From: Owenia fusiformis
Lineage: Eukaryota > Annelida > Polychaeta > Sabellida > Oweniidae
Direction of reading: 5' to 3'
Assembly: GCA_903813345.2 (NCBI GenBank)
Contig: CAIIXF020000008.1
Location: 6,954,366 to 7,018,365, forward strand
Length of the DNA: 64,000 nucleotides
The position numbers and the translations under genes are program-made. This document shows, piece after piece, positions 33,770 through 45,100 of the stretch. The first letter of the stretch is position 1. Every line of letters begins with the position of its first letter. The notes below the pieces were generated by a model that was not told where the DNA came from, did not search any database, and saw nothing but the letters and a program-made list of their open reading frames with translations.

Positions 33770-33975
33770 GTGATCTCCCCAGCATTAAAGCAAGTGGACA
33801 CAGCACCCACCTGAGATTTTGGAAAAAGGCTCGCACCCACCTGAAAATCCATTTGCACCCACTTGATAATGAGGAAAATTATGAAAAAATTGGCATATTT
33901 TGACCAATTTTGGTCTGAATTGTGAAAATGAGAATTTTGCACCCACTTGAGAAAATATCCTGGGAAGATCACTGA
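33770..33975. mobile_element. MITE, better-preserved copy of the 3227-3455 family
   Basis: The ends CAGTGATCTCCCCAG and CTGGGAAGATCACTG are inverted repeats, with ATTGT on both sides as a possible target duplication. The interior has three CACCCACCTGA/CACCCACTTGA boxes. It lies between PPP2R3C and GPX. Confidence 0.75.
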
Positions 33976-34272
33976 TTGTATCCTCTATTGTCATGCCTAT
34001 GATACAGAATCTAGGCTATGTGACACTCTTGACGTCAGTATATCACACCTTGGGAAACAGATATTGCGAGGCACAATATTTTATGTTGATTGTTGAATAA
34101 CTTGTTCTATGTATTGTAATAATGTAAAATTTACAATCCTATATACACTGTACTTGTAATTTTCTAACAATACTTGTGATGATACAAACATAATTCAGTG
34201 GCAAAACAAACCATTATAACTACAAATATGAAGCAAATCTCCACACAAAGCATTTGTAGTCTCAAAATATCC

Positions 34273-34278
34273 TTTAAT
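34273..34278 (-). promoter_or_regulatory. Possible poly(A) signal of GPX
   Basis: ATTAAA on the minus strand about 100 nt beyond the SECIS-like fold. This is a plausible 3' end for the selenoprotein transcript. Confidence 0.45.
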
Positions 34279-34378
34279 GAAGGGACAATTTTTGAATAAT
34301 TACTCTACATTTGAATAACACATAGCAAGCAAAGTGCTGCAAAAAGGGCTGATTATTCTGAGGCACACAAGAGCATTG

Positions 34379-34439
34379 GATTTCATCAAGGAGAAACAAT
34401 ACTAAGCTGTATTTATATTCCTGCTATCATTCTTCAATC
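34379..34439 (-). promoter_or_regulatory. SECIS-like element in the GPX 3' UTR
   Basis: The minus strand has ATGA (34427-34430) and TGAT (34385-34388), which form the non-Watson-Crick quartet. They are joined by a helix AGCAGGAAU/GUUUCUCCU of nine positions with one C-C mismatch. An AAA lies at the start of the apical loop, about 13 nt after ATGA. A short apical stem AAUAC/GUAUU and a basal GAUU/AAUC pairing complete a form-2-like SECIS. It lies about 690 nt past the GPX stop. Its role would be to recruit SBP2 and decode the TGA at 37582 as selenocysteine. It was found by eye; the fold was not computed. Confidence 0.7.
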
Positions 34440-35123
34440 GCTTGATATGCTCAAGAATAAGGATGCTCTTATATTGGTTCAATATACATTATGTTCACTA
34501 AGACATTAAGTCCTACTTGCTGATATATTTACATTTATAGAACTCTTGCTGTGACAATAGTGGTTCATAGATGCTCAGTGCATCACTAGATATTTTACTT
34601 GTTTACTTGATTGTGTTTTTGAATGTTGTTGACATTTGACATACAGTTTTTACACACTTCTAAGAGGTGTTCCCATTCTGAGGTGTTCACATTATATGGC
34701 TCTGCTAGCTTGGTAGTTTAAATATGGCATTCAATATAATGATCCCTCAAAATGTATTATGAGTTTTAGAGAGGTGTTCTCATTTTAGATGTGTTTACAT
34801 TTCAAAGGTGTTCATAATTTAAAGATGGTCATAATTTAAATAAATCCATCCAAAATTACATTGAAATTAAAGGTGAATAAATAAATATAAAACAATAAAT
34901 TATTCCAAAAGAGAATATTTTGTGATGAAAAGAAACCCAGTGATCACGATAAAACTTTGGCACATTGAATCACTGATTTTTAAAAAATAAAGAATGAATT
35001 ATCAAGCAAGAAATAACCATTTGCTCTTGATCCATATAGGCTATGGACCCTACTAGCTAATCTCTAATATCTGAGATTATCATATAGTACAAGCAATATA
35101 CTGATCTCTTGTTTAAACTTTTA

Positions 35124-37731
35124 TCAGCTTTTTCTGCTTGGGTTCTTTAGTAGGCTCTTAATATCATTCGTAATGTTTATTGTCTGTGTGTTTTTACTGT
35201 AACGTTTGTATGGTTGGCCATCAGGGCGAATTAAAAATTTCTCAAAATTCCACGCCACGTCACTTCTTGTTACAGGGTCCCATGTGATCTTCTTTGAGTC
35301 ATTCACAAAGGATATAGGGTCGTCACTTGGAAATGGAAGGCATTGTTTAAGAAACTTGAAGATAGGATGAGCATTTTTGCCATTTACATCTATTTTATCA
35401 AATATGGGAAAGTTTGGCTCAAATCCGTTCCCTGGTCTCACATGTGTTAGAGTATTGAGAATCTCAAGTCCATTTGCATTTTCCTGAAATAAAATATGTT
35501 TGATTATTTCCTGTATATGCGTATTGAATCTTTTATTTTTTCATCAGATACGTTTTTATGTACCCATCCCCTACCATTTCCATAGAAACCATTCTTACAT
35601 GTACAGTGTGGTGAGTGTAATTTACAGAAACATTATACAGTAAAACCTGTTTATGTGAACATTTTTTTTTGCAGAGAATTCATCTGAATGGTTCATCCTT
35701 TTATTGTCAAATTTTGATCTCTTTGTAATTCTTTATCATCTCATTGAAATAATCCTTTTAAAGTGAAGTCCTTGACACATTTGAGTCAGTTAAAGGACAT
35801 AGGTGAATTACTTTAAAGGACAGGATAGAGTCAATTAAGGGTGGTCATTTTGATTTTAATCTAATCTGTTATTTAAATTGATGGGGATGAGAAAAAGATT
35901 AACAGTAAGTTGTGACTTAGCAGATAGTAAGAGGTAATAATAGTTAACCAGATTAATTCCAAAAGCAATCGATGCTCGAATATCCTGTCTAACACAACAA
36001 AAACAAAGCTCATTATTAAGAATTATAATCCACACCTGTTTCAACAGAAGAGGAGATCCAACATCTCAAATTGACCTTTTAATTTTTTTTGGCAGGTAAT
36101 ATAAACATAAACTGCTTAACTCAGATAAGGCAGGCAGTTGCAGGAAATCTGCGGGAAATCTTATATCTGATTGAATGTTCACTAGAGACAGGATAATTCA
36201 TTTGATTTTGCCAAGATTTAGTGTTCACTGTTCACAGAAGTTAGGTGTTCACTGTAGGATTGTACTTTAACATGGGAGTCAATGGGAGAAATAGGTTTTG
36301 CCAAATAAAAACATTCACTGTTGATAGGTGTAATCACTAGAGAGATGTGTTCACTAAATCAGGTTTTACTGCATCATCAAATTTTGGGGAATACAAAGTT
36401 GAATATTTATAAAAAAAGGCTTTGTAAAGAAATTAATTTCTGTGTAATCAAGTAATACATTCTGATCCTTATAAAACCCCCTCTAGGGTCCTAAACTCCA
36501 ACTTTACAATTGTTAAAAGTAACATAAGAGCAAAATACACAATATAGACTATATATTCCCAACTTTCTCTACAAAGTAGTTGAACCCATTGTTATACGGA
36601 ATATTATCCTAAGTGAATCACTCTCACAAGTGTAAATGTAGGTCTAAAAGAACCACTGAATGAATGTACAATAGCCTATATGTTGTCTCAAAGGGCCATA
36701 AATAAGTGGATTATTTGAACTAACAAAAAGTCTTGAATCAATATTTGATTCTATTGACAGATTTCTTTTATGAGTTAGAATCATTCTGTTTATACTCTTA
36801 ATATATGTACCTCAAGTTGTCAAAAAGTTTAAGATAGAACCGTTTTTGGAAGATGTTAACACTTAGCAGTTATTATTTGAGGTAATATTATGTTTTCCAA
36901 ATAATAACACTTATGATTTAGTTATTTCCCATAATTCCATGTCACATTTTATTCACCCAATCTATTTTTTACTTGATGGTGATTTTTGTACACAGTGATT
37001 ACTTTTACTTCAAGCTTGACTGAATGTTTGTTCGTGAATTTTCTTAGAAGGGGGAAGTGTTACCTGCTGTCCAAATTGGTTACAAGGGAATGCCAGAATT
37101 ATGAGGTCCTTCCCAAACTTGAAGTTCAACTCATTCATCTGGTTCATTTCCCTTGTTGTTAAACCTGAAAAATACAGTGTATATATACCGATTACCATAT
37201 TTAGAGACCATGGTTCATATGATTAAATTAAACTAATTTTTCACACTATTATATAGACTTTGATATCATAAGATAAATCATAAAATGGGACTAATGATAT
37301 AACTTTTGAATCTGGTTGTGCATGAATGGTATACAAGCCTCATAATATAATTATATTATTTATTTTACTCTAAATCATATAATAGGGAATTCCTTCCAAT
37401 TCAAATGATGTGGGTACATTTAATGACCAGAAGAAATTTTTTGTATGACAAAGTTTATAAAACAGGTTGATCTCAACAGAAAAAAATGTATAGTGAACGA
37501 CTTCATGCTGTACTTCAAATAGGCAACTCCAATGAAAGTTAAACATCTGAGACTATATTCTACAAAACATTGTTACCTACCTCAGAGAGATGCTACATTC
37601 TCCACCAAGATGACCCTGTCCCTGTATCTGGAGAATGCTATGCAATCTCCATCAAGAGATTGTGCGGAAAAGTCGAAAAATGATTTCAGCTTGACTGGAC
37701 TGATTATGGGGACTTCACCAGGTACCTCCAT
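35124..37731 (-). CDS. GPX: Selenoprotein glutathione peroxidase (GPX1-like)
   Basis: The enzyme reduces hydrogen and lipid peroxides using glutathione. Three exons read at 37581-37731, 37064-37164 and 35124-35483 with consistent phases, giving 203 residues, the normal GPX1-type length. The active-site context is ENVASLU then GLTTREMNQ, where U is an in-frame TGA at 37582-37584 (residue 50), the second-last codon boundary of exon 1. The rest of the catalytic tetrad is present: Q80 in FPCNQFGQ, and W162 and N163 in [10 protein letters not shown]. The ATG at 37731 gives the expected N-terminal length. Conventional gene prediction would stop at the TGA. A SECIS-like fold lies downstream. The gene converges on PPP2R3C and diverges from SGPP. 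Confidence 0.94.
35638..36374. mobile_element. Pogo/Tigger-like MITE
   Basis: CAGTAAAACCTGTTTATGTGA at the left and TCACTAAATCAGGTTTTACTG at the right are imperfect inverted ends about 735 bp apart, in the long GPX intron. The interior has GTTCACT-rich iterations and no protein. Confidence 0.55.
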
Positions 37732-39104
37732 CTTGCTTTATGTGTTGGTCTGCCAACATATAGCCTAGTAGTATAGGGAATTTATTGGATCAATTTCACT
37801 ACCTTTGTTGGGTTTGATAAGGTATTTGGATCATATTTGATGACTTTTGAGAATTGACTTAGTGTACAATGTATTTAGATTCAATGGGTTATTAGAGCAT
37901 AGGATATTAAAAATCAGACCCCTTTCCTGAAAACTATTTTGGAGACATTGAGGCCCCAAATAGCACCTAAGAGGATGAATACATATACCACATGCTTTTT
38001 GAGATGGTTTAACAACATTTAGTCCTAATGTTCTTTTAAAGATGGCAGTAGTGAATGTAGTATCCCTGTAGGAAAAAGCCTTTTCATCACACCTATGCCA
38101 AATGCAAAATAGGCAGCCTATTTTATAATTTAAATCAATATTAACACTCATTTTAGTTATTACCTGTGTAGAAAAAGTTTTCTGGGAATGAGAAATAAAT
38201 ATTGAACAAAATGTCTCTTCTGTAGGTAGTGCATGAGTTTATTACATATGCAGCCCTAAATATGAGGGTAATAGCCCAAGTTTTAGGGTAGTATACTGTG
38301 ATTGCATAATTTGTAGGAATGTATAGTCTGGCTTATTATATGCAAGACTAACAAATATAATTCCTTTGGAAAACATTTCGGAAGGGAATTTGTGATCTGG
38401 ACCCTAACCCCAATATCAAAGGGCATCCCATCAGTTGTCCCCACAAGAAGTGCCTCTAATGATGATTGTCACTCCACCTACAGTTAATAAAAATACCGGT
38501 CAATTATGTTCAGGGCTTCAATATCATGTTCCATTTCTTGTTTACAGGCATAATGATCATGTTCCATTATAGTCTGGATCAAATTAGACGAGGCAAAAAT
38601 TTATTGGTGAGGCAAATTTAGGCTAGAGTCAATAGTCTATAGATGGAGATAATATTGCATTTGGACTACATTTCCAAAACAAAACACTCTCTCTTTGTAA
38701 ATGTATTGATATAAAATATTGGTGAGGCTGTTGAGGCAGTTACCTCCCAGCCTCACCTGTCTCAGTGCTTGGCTAAGTTTGGTGTACGGACTTGAGAGCA
38801 AATATTGAATTTTGGACCATGCCCCATTTTCTTGAGTGGTGTCCTTATAATCAGGGTTATCATAATTTTGGTCACAACCCCCTCAGATCTACTATCTACT
38901 AGAGCTGAACCTGTTCTCTGATCAGCTGTTTTGTTCAAAGTGCACATGCACTTATCCATGGTCAAAGGTTAAAGTGTCACGTGACCTACCATCAGTCACT
39001 TCCGTTTTGTTTGAAGGAAGAAAGTCAAGAAAGATATTTCTACAGTTTATCGCTGTTTTAGTGGCTTTAGATGAACCCGATTGCGTGTTAGAACATTTAA
39101 AAAG
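37732..39104. other. Divergent intergenic spacer between GPX and SGPP
   Basis: The 1.37 kb between the two start codons must hold both promoters. No motif is decisive. The last 100 bp before 39105 read as SGPP 5' leader. Confidence 0.6.
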
Positions 39105-42100
39105 ATGCCGAATCTTCAAAAGACATTCGAGATTCTCAATGATCCACAATTAGTTGTCCGGTTTCAGAGAATATGTGGAGTGAGAGAAGTGGAAGTTTCA
39201 AAAACCAAAAATGGATCAACAAAATCAAAACCTACTCAGGATGGACACACATCTCCATACAATCTAAGATCCAGAAAATCAAACTCTGAAAATGGCAATT
39301 ATGACAAGCATTTACCTGATAGTGATACTGGCTTGACAGATAAATGTTCACAAGAAGAAAGTGACTCTGGATCTCAGTCTGTATCCGACTCAGAATATGA
39401 ACAAAGGGACAAATTATACAAAGTGCAAATTGATCACTGGAGTTTATACTATTTATTCAGCTTTGGTGCAGCATTAGGGAATGAAGTATTCTATAGTACT
39501 TTTTTGCCTTATTGGTTTTGGAATGTTGACAGTTTTGTAATACGCAGAGTTTTGATAATCTGGTGCATTATGATGTATTTTGGACAATGTTTGAAGGATG
39601 TGATACGTTGGCCCCGCCCAGCATCTCCACCTGTGATACGATTGGAGAAGCGCTATGAACTGGAGTATGGGATGCCATCAACTCATGCAATTGTGGGATG
39701 TGCAATGCCTTTCACATGCTTTATGCTTACAATAGACAGATATGAGGTATATAACGTATAATTTTACCTTTTTAAAAGAGCTGGTTGATCTATATTGTGG
39801 TCTAACACTGTAACAAAATTGTGATCTTACACTGTACATAAGATCTTTAGCCCCTTCAACATTCATTCAATCAAAATTCTGTTTTGTTTGATTTTAAAAA
39901 CGGGATCATATAAATCTTAATTGAACATACCCGGGAACATACCTTCATTCCGCAATGTGAAGTCATGTCCTCACTCACTAATTTTGGTGTATGTTTCCTT
40001 ATGTGTTTTTTTTCTAAGTACAGTGTGATAATTCTGGCTTCAGATTTTGCAAAACTTTAAATTAATAATCTGAATGATTTGACCATGTGCAAATTTGTTT
40101 AATCGAATCAGAGGCTGTATTCAAATATTCTGTATTTCATACGTGGGTGGAAAGTATATTGTTAAAATGCCTCATCGTTTGTTTGAATGTGTAAATATCG
40201 TTAAAGGTTTTTCTTGTTTTATTTCAAATTCTAAATGACCTGCTTTTTGACATGGTTTATATCATTGTACATGGTTTGTGACATCAACTCAGTGTCACTC
40301 ACATTAATCAGTTATCTTTTAGCAAATTTGCAATCTCATCTCCAAATGATTCTTCTTGTAAAAGTCTCTTAGCTATACAGACCATATTACTCCCTTCTAT
40401 TAACACACATAAACGGTCAGGTTATAAATGAGATCTTGTCAAAAGATGGTCCCCTTTTGACCACTCAAATCTGTATATCACTGACTCATTGAAGTGTAAC
40501 ATGCTGATGCTACATCAGACCATGTGTGATGTGTCTAGTATACTCAAAGTGTGACCACGTACAAACTTTGCAAACATTTTGATGACATAAAATCATGCAG
40601 TGTTTTTTCTTCAGGGATAATCATTCATTTGGAAACGTATGTTGTGATTTGGCCTATGGGGACTTCAATCTATGCCCATTTGACCACTGTTTAGAGTAAT
40701 CAAAATTATTATCAAGACTAGAGGTCTTCCTTTGAAGAAACTCAGCCTTGGCCCAAGAGTAATTCATTGCATTACTCTTGGATTAGCCCATACAAATACA
40801 TGATCTGCTATGAAAGCAGTGAAGGACCGATCTTGAAGGATTAAGGGAGTCAAAGTTTCATCCTTGGGCTATGTTGTCCTGTGTTTAATCAACTTCAGGG
40901 TTACCTTGACCTTAGCTAAATTCTGCAAACTGACCAAACAAGTCCATATGTATGATACATCATTACACATATAGTTTCTATCTCACCAGGAAAAAACAAG
41001 TACTTTTAAGAACAGCAAGTGGTTCTTAGAAAGAGGTCAGAAAATTAGAAATGGTATTTTTTACTTCCTTATCTTGCAGTATCAACATAGTTTTGCAGTA
41101 ATCAAGCATCAATGCATTGATCCTTATAACCCCCCACCCTCCTATTTGATGCTTAAGGTAGTTCTGCCCGATGAATATTTTTATGTAATTTTCATGATCA
41201 TAATTACCAGTAAATGAAATGGGAACAGGGATTATAGTTTTCAAAGTTGTATGAGAATATGTACATTGTTATAATAGAATACACTATTTAAAATCAAAAT
41301 AAATATTACGTAAGAAATGATTATATTTTATTAAATTGAAATTTTAAAATTTTTATTTTTTCAATTATTTTCTGAAAGTGTGGAACAACCTTATATAATA
41401 TAAGTCTTCCAATATTTCTGTGGGGGAGAATGTGTGAAAGTTCAAAATGCCAAGCTAAATATATCTTGCATTCACTTCAGATATACTTCAGATACATGTA
41501 TACAACGCATGTACAAATATAATCATTTACACTTATAATGATAACACTTGTGAATGTATTTCTGGTTCCATTGGGATTTGATAAAAGAGAAAGAATATTT
41601 TTGGATTTCATAACTTTTTTTAACACTTAATCTTTGGTCTGATAAGAAATTGCAATTATCCAAGGTTTAAAGGAGAAACACACTTGTAAGAAAGTCATTT
41701 ATTTTTTATGATACATATTTTATCACTTGGCAAAATTTTAATTAGAATTGATTGTTGGCATTTCTTTGATTTGTAGACAAATCTATTAAATTTTTTGTCT
41801 AATTAAATCGAAACCAGAATCCGTTATCCCCTTGAAAAAGTCATGTTAGGATATTCCTTATCAAGACTGACTTGTCCTTGAACCATAATCATTTAAACAA
41901 TTTGACATAATAGGCCCTTGAATCTTTGCCTTGAGAGGAGCATTGGCATTTTGCTTTGTTTAATCAGTATGAAATTATCTGATAGAGTTGAAGATACTTT
42001 GTGACTCAAAATTCAAATTTGGGTTCTCTTGTATTGTTATATTCAAAGGTATTGCTGGGCATTCTTCAAGATCAGGTATCACTGTCCTCATTTGAATTGA

Positions 42101-45100
42101 GATATTACGGTTTATCATGATGAATGGGCTGATCTGAGGGTGGCGTGACATAAACACTATTAGGTAACCCATTTGTCCCTGCCAGGTTATGGTGACCCCA
42201 AGGTCATAGAAATCACTTCTAATCTCCTTAAATACCCAGAGTAATAATACTCAGTAATTCTACAAGAAATACTCTAATTTTCAAATAAGTTAAAAGCTCA
42301 TTATGAACAAATTGTACACATATTAATGGTATAAAAGCTAGATTAATCAGTTTTGGGGATAGGGGCATAAATTGTTTTGTAAGGGTGTTTCTGGATTATT
42401 TCTAACTTCAACAATGTTCAAATAAAGATCTATTTATTGACCAGTTCTGATCCTTAGGGTAAAAGATCATTGTAATCCTGTTGGCCTCTTTAAAATGTTT
42501 GAAAGAGTTGTTTTTATTCTGTTTCAGTGAATTGTTCATACTACTTTGTTCCACCAATCAAAACCCCATGAAACATGATTACACTATTGTTGTCACATTG
42601 TGTTACATAATTATTGATGTCTAGCTTGGTAGCTCACCTTAGTCAGATTGATTTTCTAATTTTCGGTATCTACTTTTGGTCATGATGGATATTTTTAAAG
42701 TGGCCACGGTGTCCCATAAACTCTTGTTTGCAATTTCTTTTCGACAAATCTCCAGGTCCTGGTCCAGGTGTTTGATTCATGTTCAAGGGTGTTTTTTGGT
42801 GTAAAATCTAGCATTTATATTACACTAAGGACTTAATAACCATTTTTAACTTTTTCAAAATCTTGTTTACAAAGCAATGTTAATCTTATCTATCTGGGTG
42901 AGATCCTGATATTTTTTATCTGAGCAAATTAAGTTGTACATATCTCATATATTGACTCATTTCAAGGGTGAGATATTGTTCATCTTGTGTCTGCTCTGCA
43001 ATTTAGCAAAACTATAGGACATCGGTCATCTCAAGATATTCTCATACACATCACAATCTTTCCATTTTCCTATTTTTCCTTTTTTACTTTGTCTTAAAAT
43101 TCATGAATAAATTTGGGGAGCCTCCAGACATTCCAAGATATCATAGATCTTAAATTTAAAAAGAAAAAGTATTAGTCCAGCTAACACCCCAGTCACATTT
43201 GTCGCACGGCGGCCGCAAGTCGACCGCAGAACAATTAAATCGGTGAATTTCTGCGGCGAGCGTAGAAAAACTACGCTCGCCTTGCGGCCTCCGTACGGCG
43301 TATGCAGATTTTTACAGGCCGCAGGGAAGGCGTAGAAATTATAACTCGGAGTTATAATATTTGTTCATTTCTGAGGTCCCCGTAGAAATCAACTGGCTCA
43401 ACAAGATTGAATCATTATTTGTCAATGTTTCACGATCACTTTTCTAAATGAAAAAAAACTATTATTTATCAATATAAATTTAAAATTCACCGTGCGGCTG
43501 CCGTGGGAAATGTGACTGCAAAAGTATGAGAGCGCATAAATTCTGCAGCGAGCGTAGAAAAGCTACTGGCCGCAGAAATGATAGACCGCAAGGTCGCCGT
43601 AGGAAATGTGACTGGGGTGTAAAGGTCATTTTAATTCAAAAATAATTGTTGTACTGCACTGGTCACACTGACTGACCCACCAGGTCATCATCAGTAGCTT
43701 CATAAATATACCATGATATCTGATAAAAGTTCCCTAAACCCTGCATACAGGTGTTCTAAACGTGATCAGAAATGTACTTATATGTTTAAACTAATTAATC
43801 TTTTAATGATGGACTTTTATCCTCTTTGTATCTCACTGAACTTGATCATTGATCATTGGATAACATGGCCTGATGTTAAAGTGGCTTCATATATTGAATT
43901 TAGAAAATAAGTCAATTTATTCATTTGCACTCATTAACATCAAGATTTTGAAAATAATTTAACAAACATTATAATGTCTGAAAATCTTGGATGATTGGAT
44001 GGAAATGTGTTATACTTTATTTTCAAAGATTACACTACTGTAATAGCAATATGTTTTAAATGTAAAAAAATTATGTAGGACATTAATAAGGCTAGAAATG
44101 TAAATATTAAAGAAGCGCATGGCAGCCATCTTGAAAAATGACGGCCTTTACTCATTATTTTACGATTTTTTCTGTAACTCAAAAAGTAGTGGAGCGATTT
44201 TGTTCATATTTGGTAACTCGTGAGTTACTTTATGGGGCATATTGTCTTAAAGCCCCTCCTCATTCTGATATGCGTAATGTGATTCCCCTCCCTCTGAAAA
44301 GAACCACTTAAATGTCCGAAAACTGTTTTGGTCCTTGGCAATATATGATAATGTGTGTGTAAATGTACTTAACATCTCACCTGTGACCTGGATAATATCC
44401 AAACAGAACACATGAATACTGATAGATGATATAACCAATTGTTCAACTTAAAATAGATCTAAAGTAAGTAATAGGCCAGTGATAGGGTTATCTTAACATG
44501 AATTGTTATACAAAAATTTCAAATATTTTGTGACGTATCTATTTTTAATTTTGAATTATTTTAAAGTACTTTAGATTGAGTATAAAGTGAACAATGTAAG
44601 AGATCTTACCCTTGCCATTAAATATTATATTTACAAATAAATCCCTGGGAAATTCCCCCAAAATTATCACAGTACTGTCAACCCCCAAAGATTTTCTCGC
44701 GGGACAGATTTTTTAGACCTAGTGCCAAAAATTCGCGGGATTTCGCGGGACATCCACCTAAATTCACGGGATTTCGCGGGACATTTAAGGGATTTGCCGT
44801 GATTGCGCTAATAGGTCAAATTTTGATCAAATTCGCGGGATTTCGCGGGACCATTCGATCGAGGGACGAACATGCTAATTGCGGGACAGTTAACAGGGTT
44901 ACCACCAAATACTTCATAGAGGGACAGATTTTTTAGACAAAGTGCCCTAAATTCGCGGGATTTCGCGGGACATCCACCTAAATTTGCGGGATGTCGCAGG
45001 ACATTCTTGAAAGGGATACGTGATTGGGGCTTAATGTAAAAGTTCTCAAATCAAACTTTTAGATACTGATTTATCAAATATAATGCACTTAACTTAAGTA

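Noticed and set aside
34744-35082. Other ATGA-containing minus-strand sites as the GPX SECIS
   Set aside because: They lack a long helix, apical A's or an opposing TGAT. Only the 34379-34439 fold meets all criteria by eye.
39678-39866. Minus-strand frame overlapping SGPP exon 1
   Set aside because: Shadow of the phosphatase exon with no motif.
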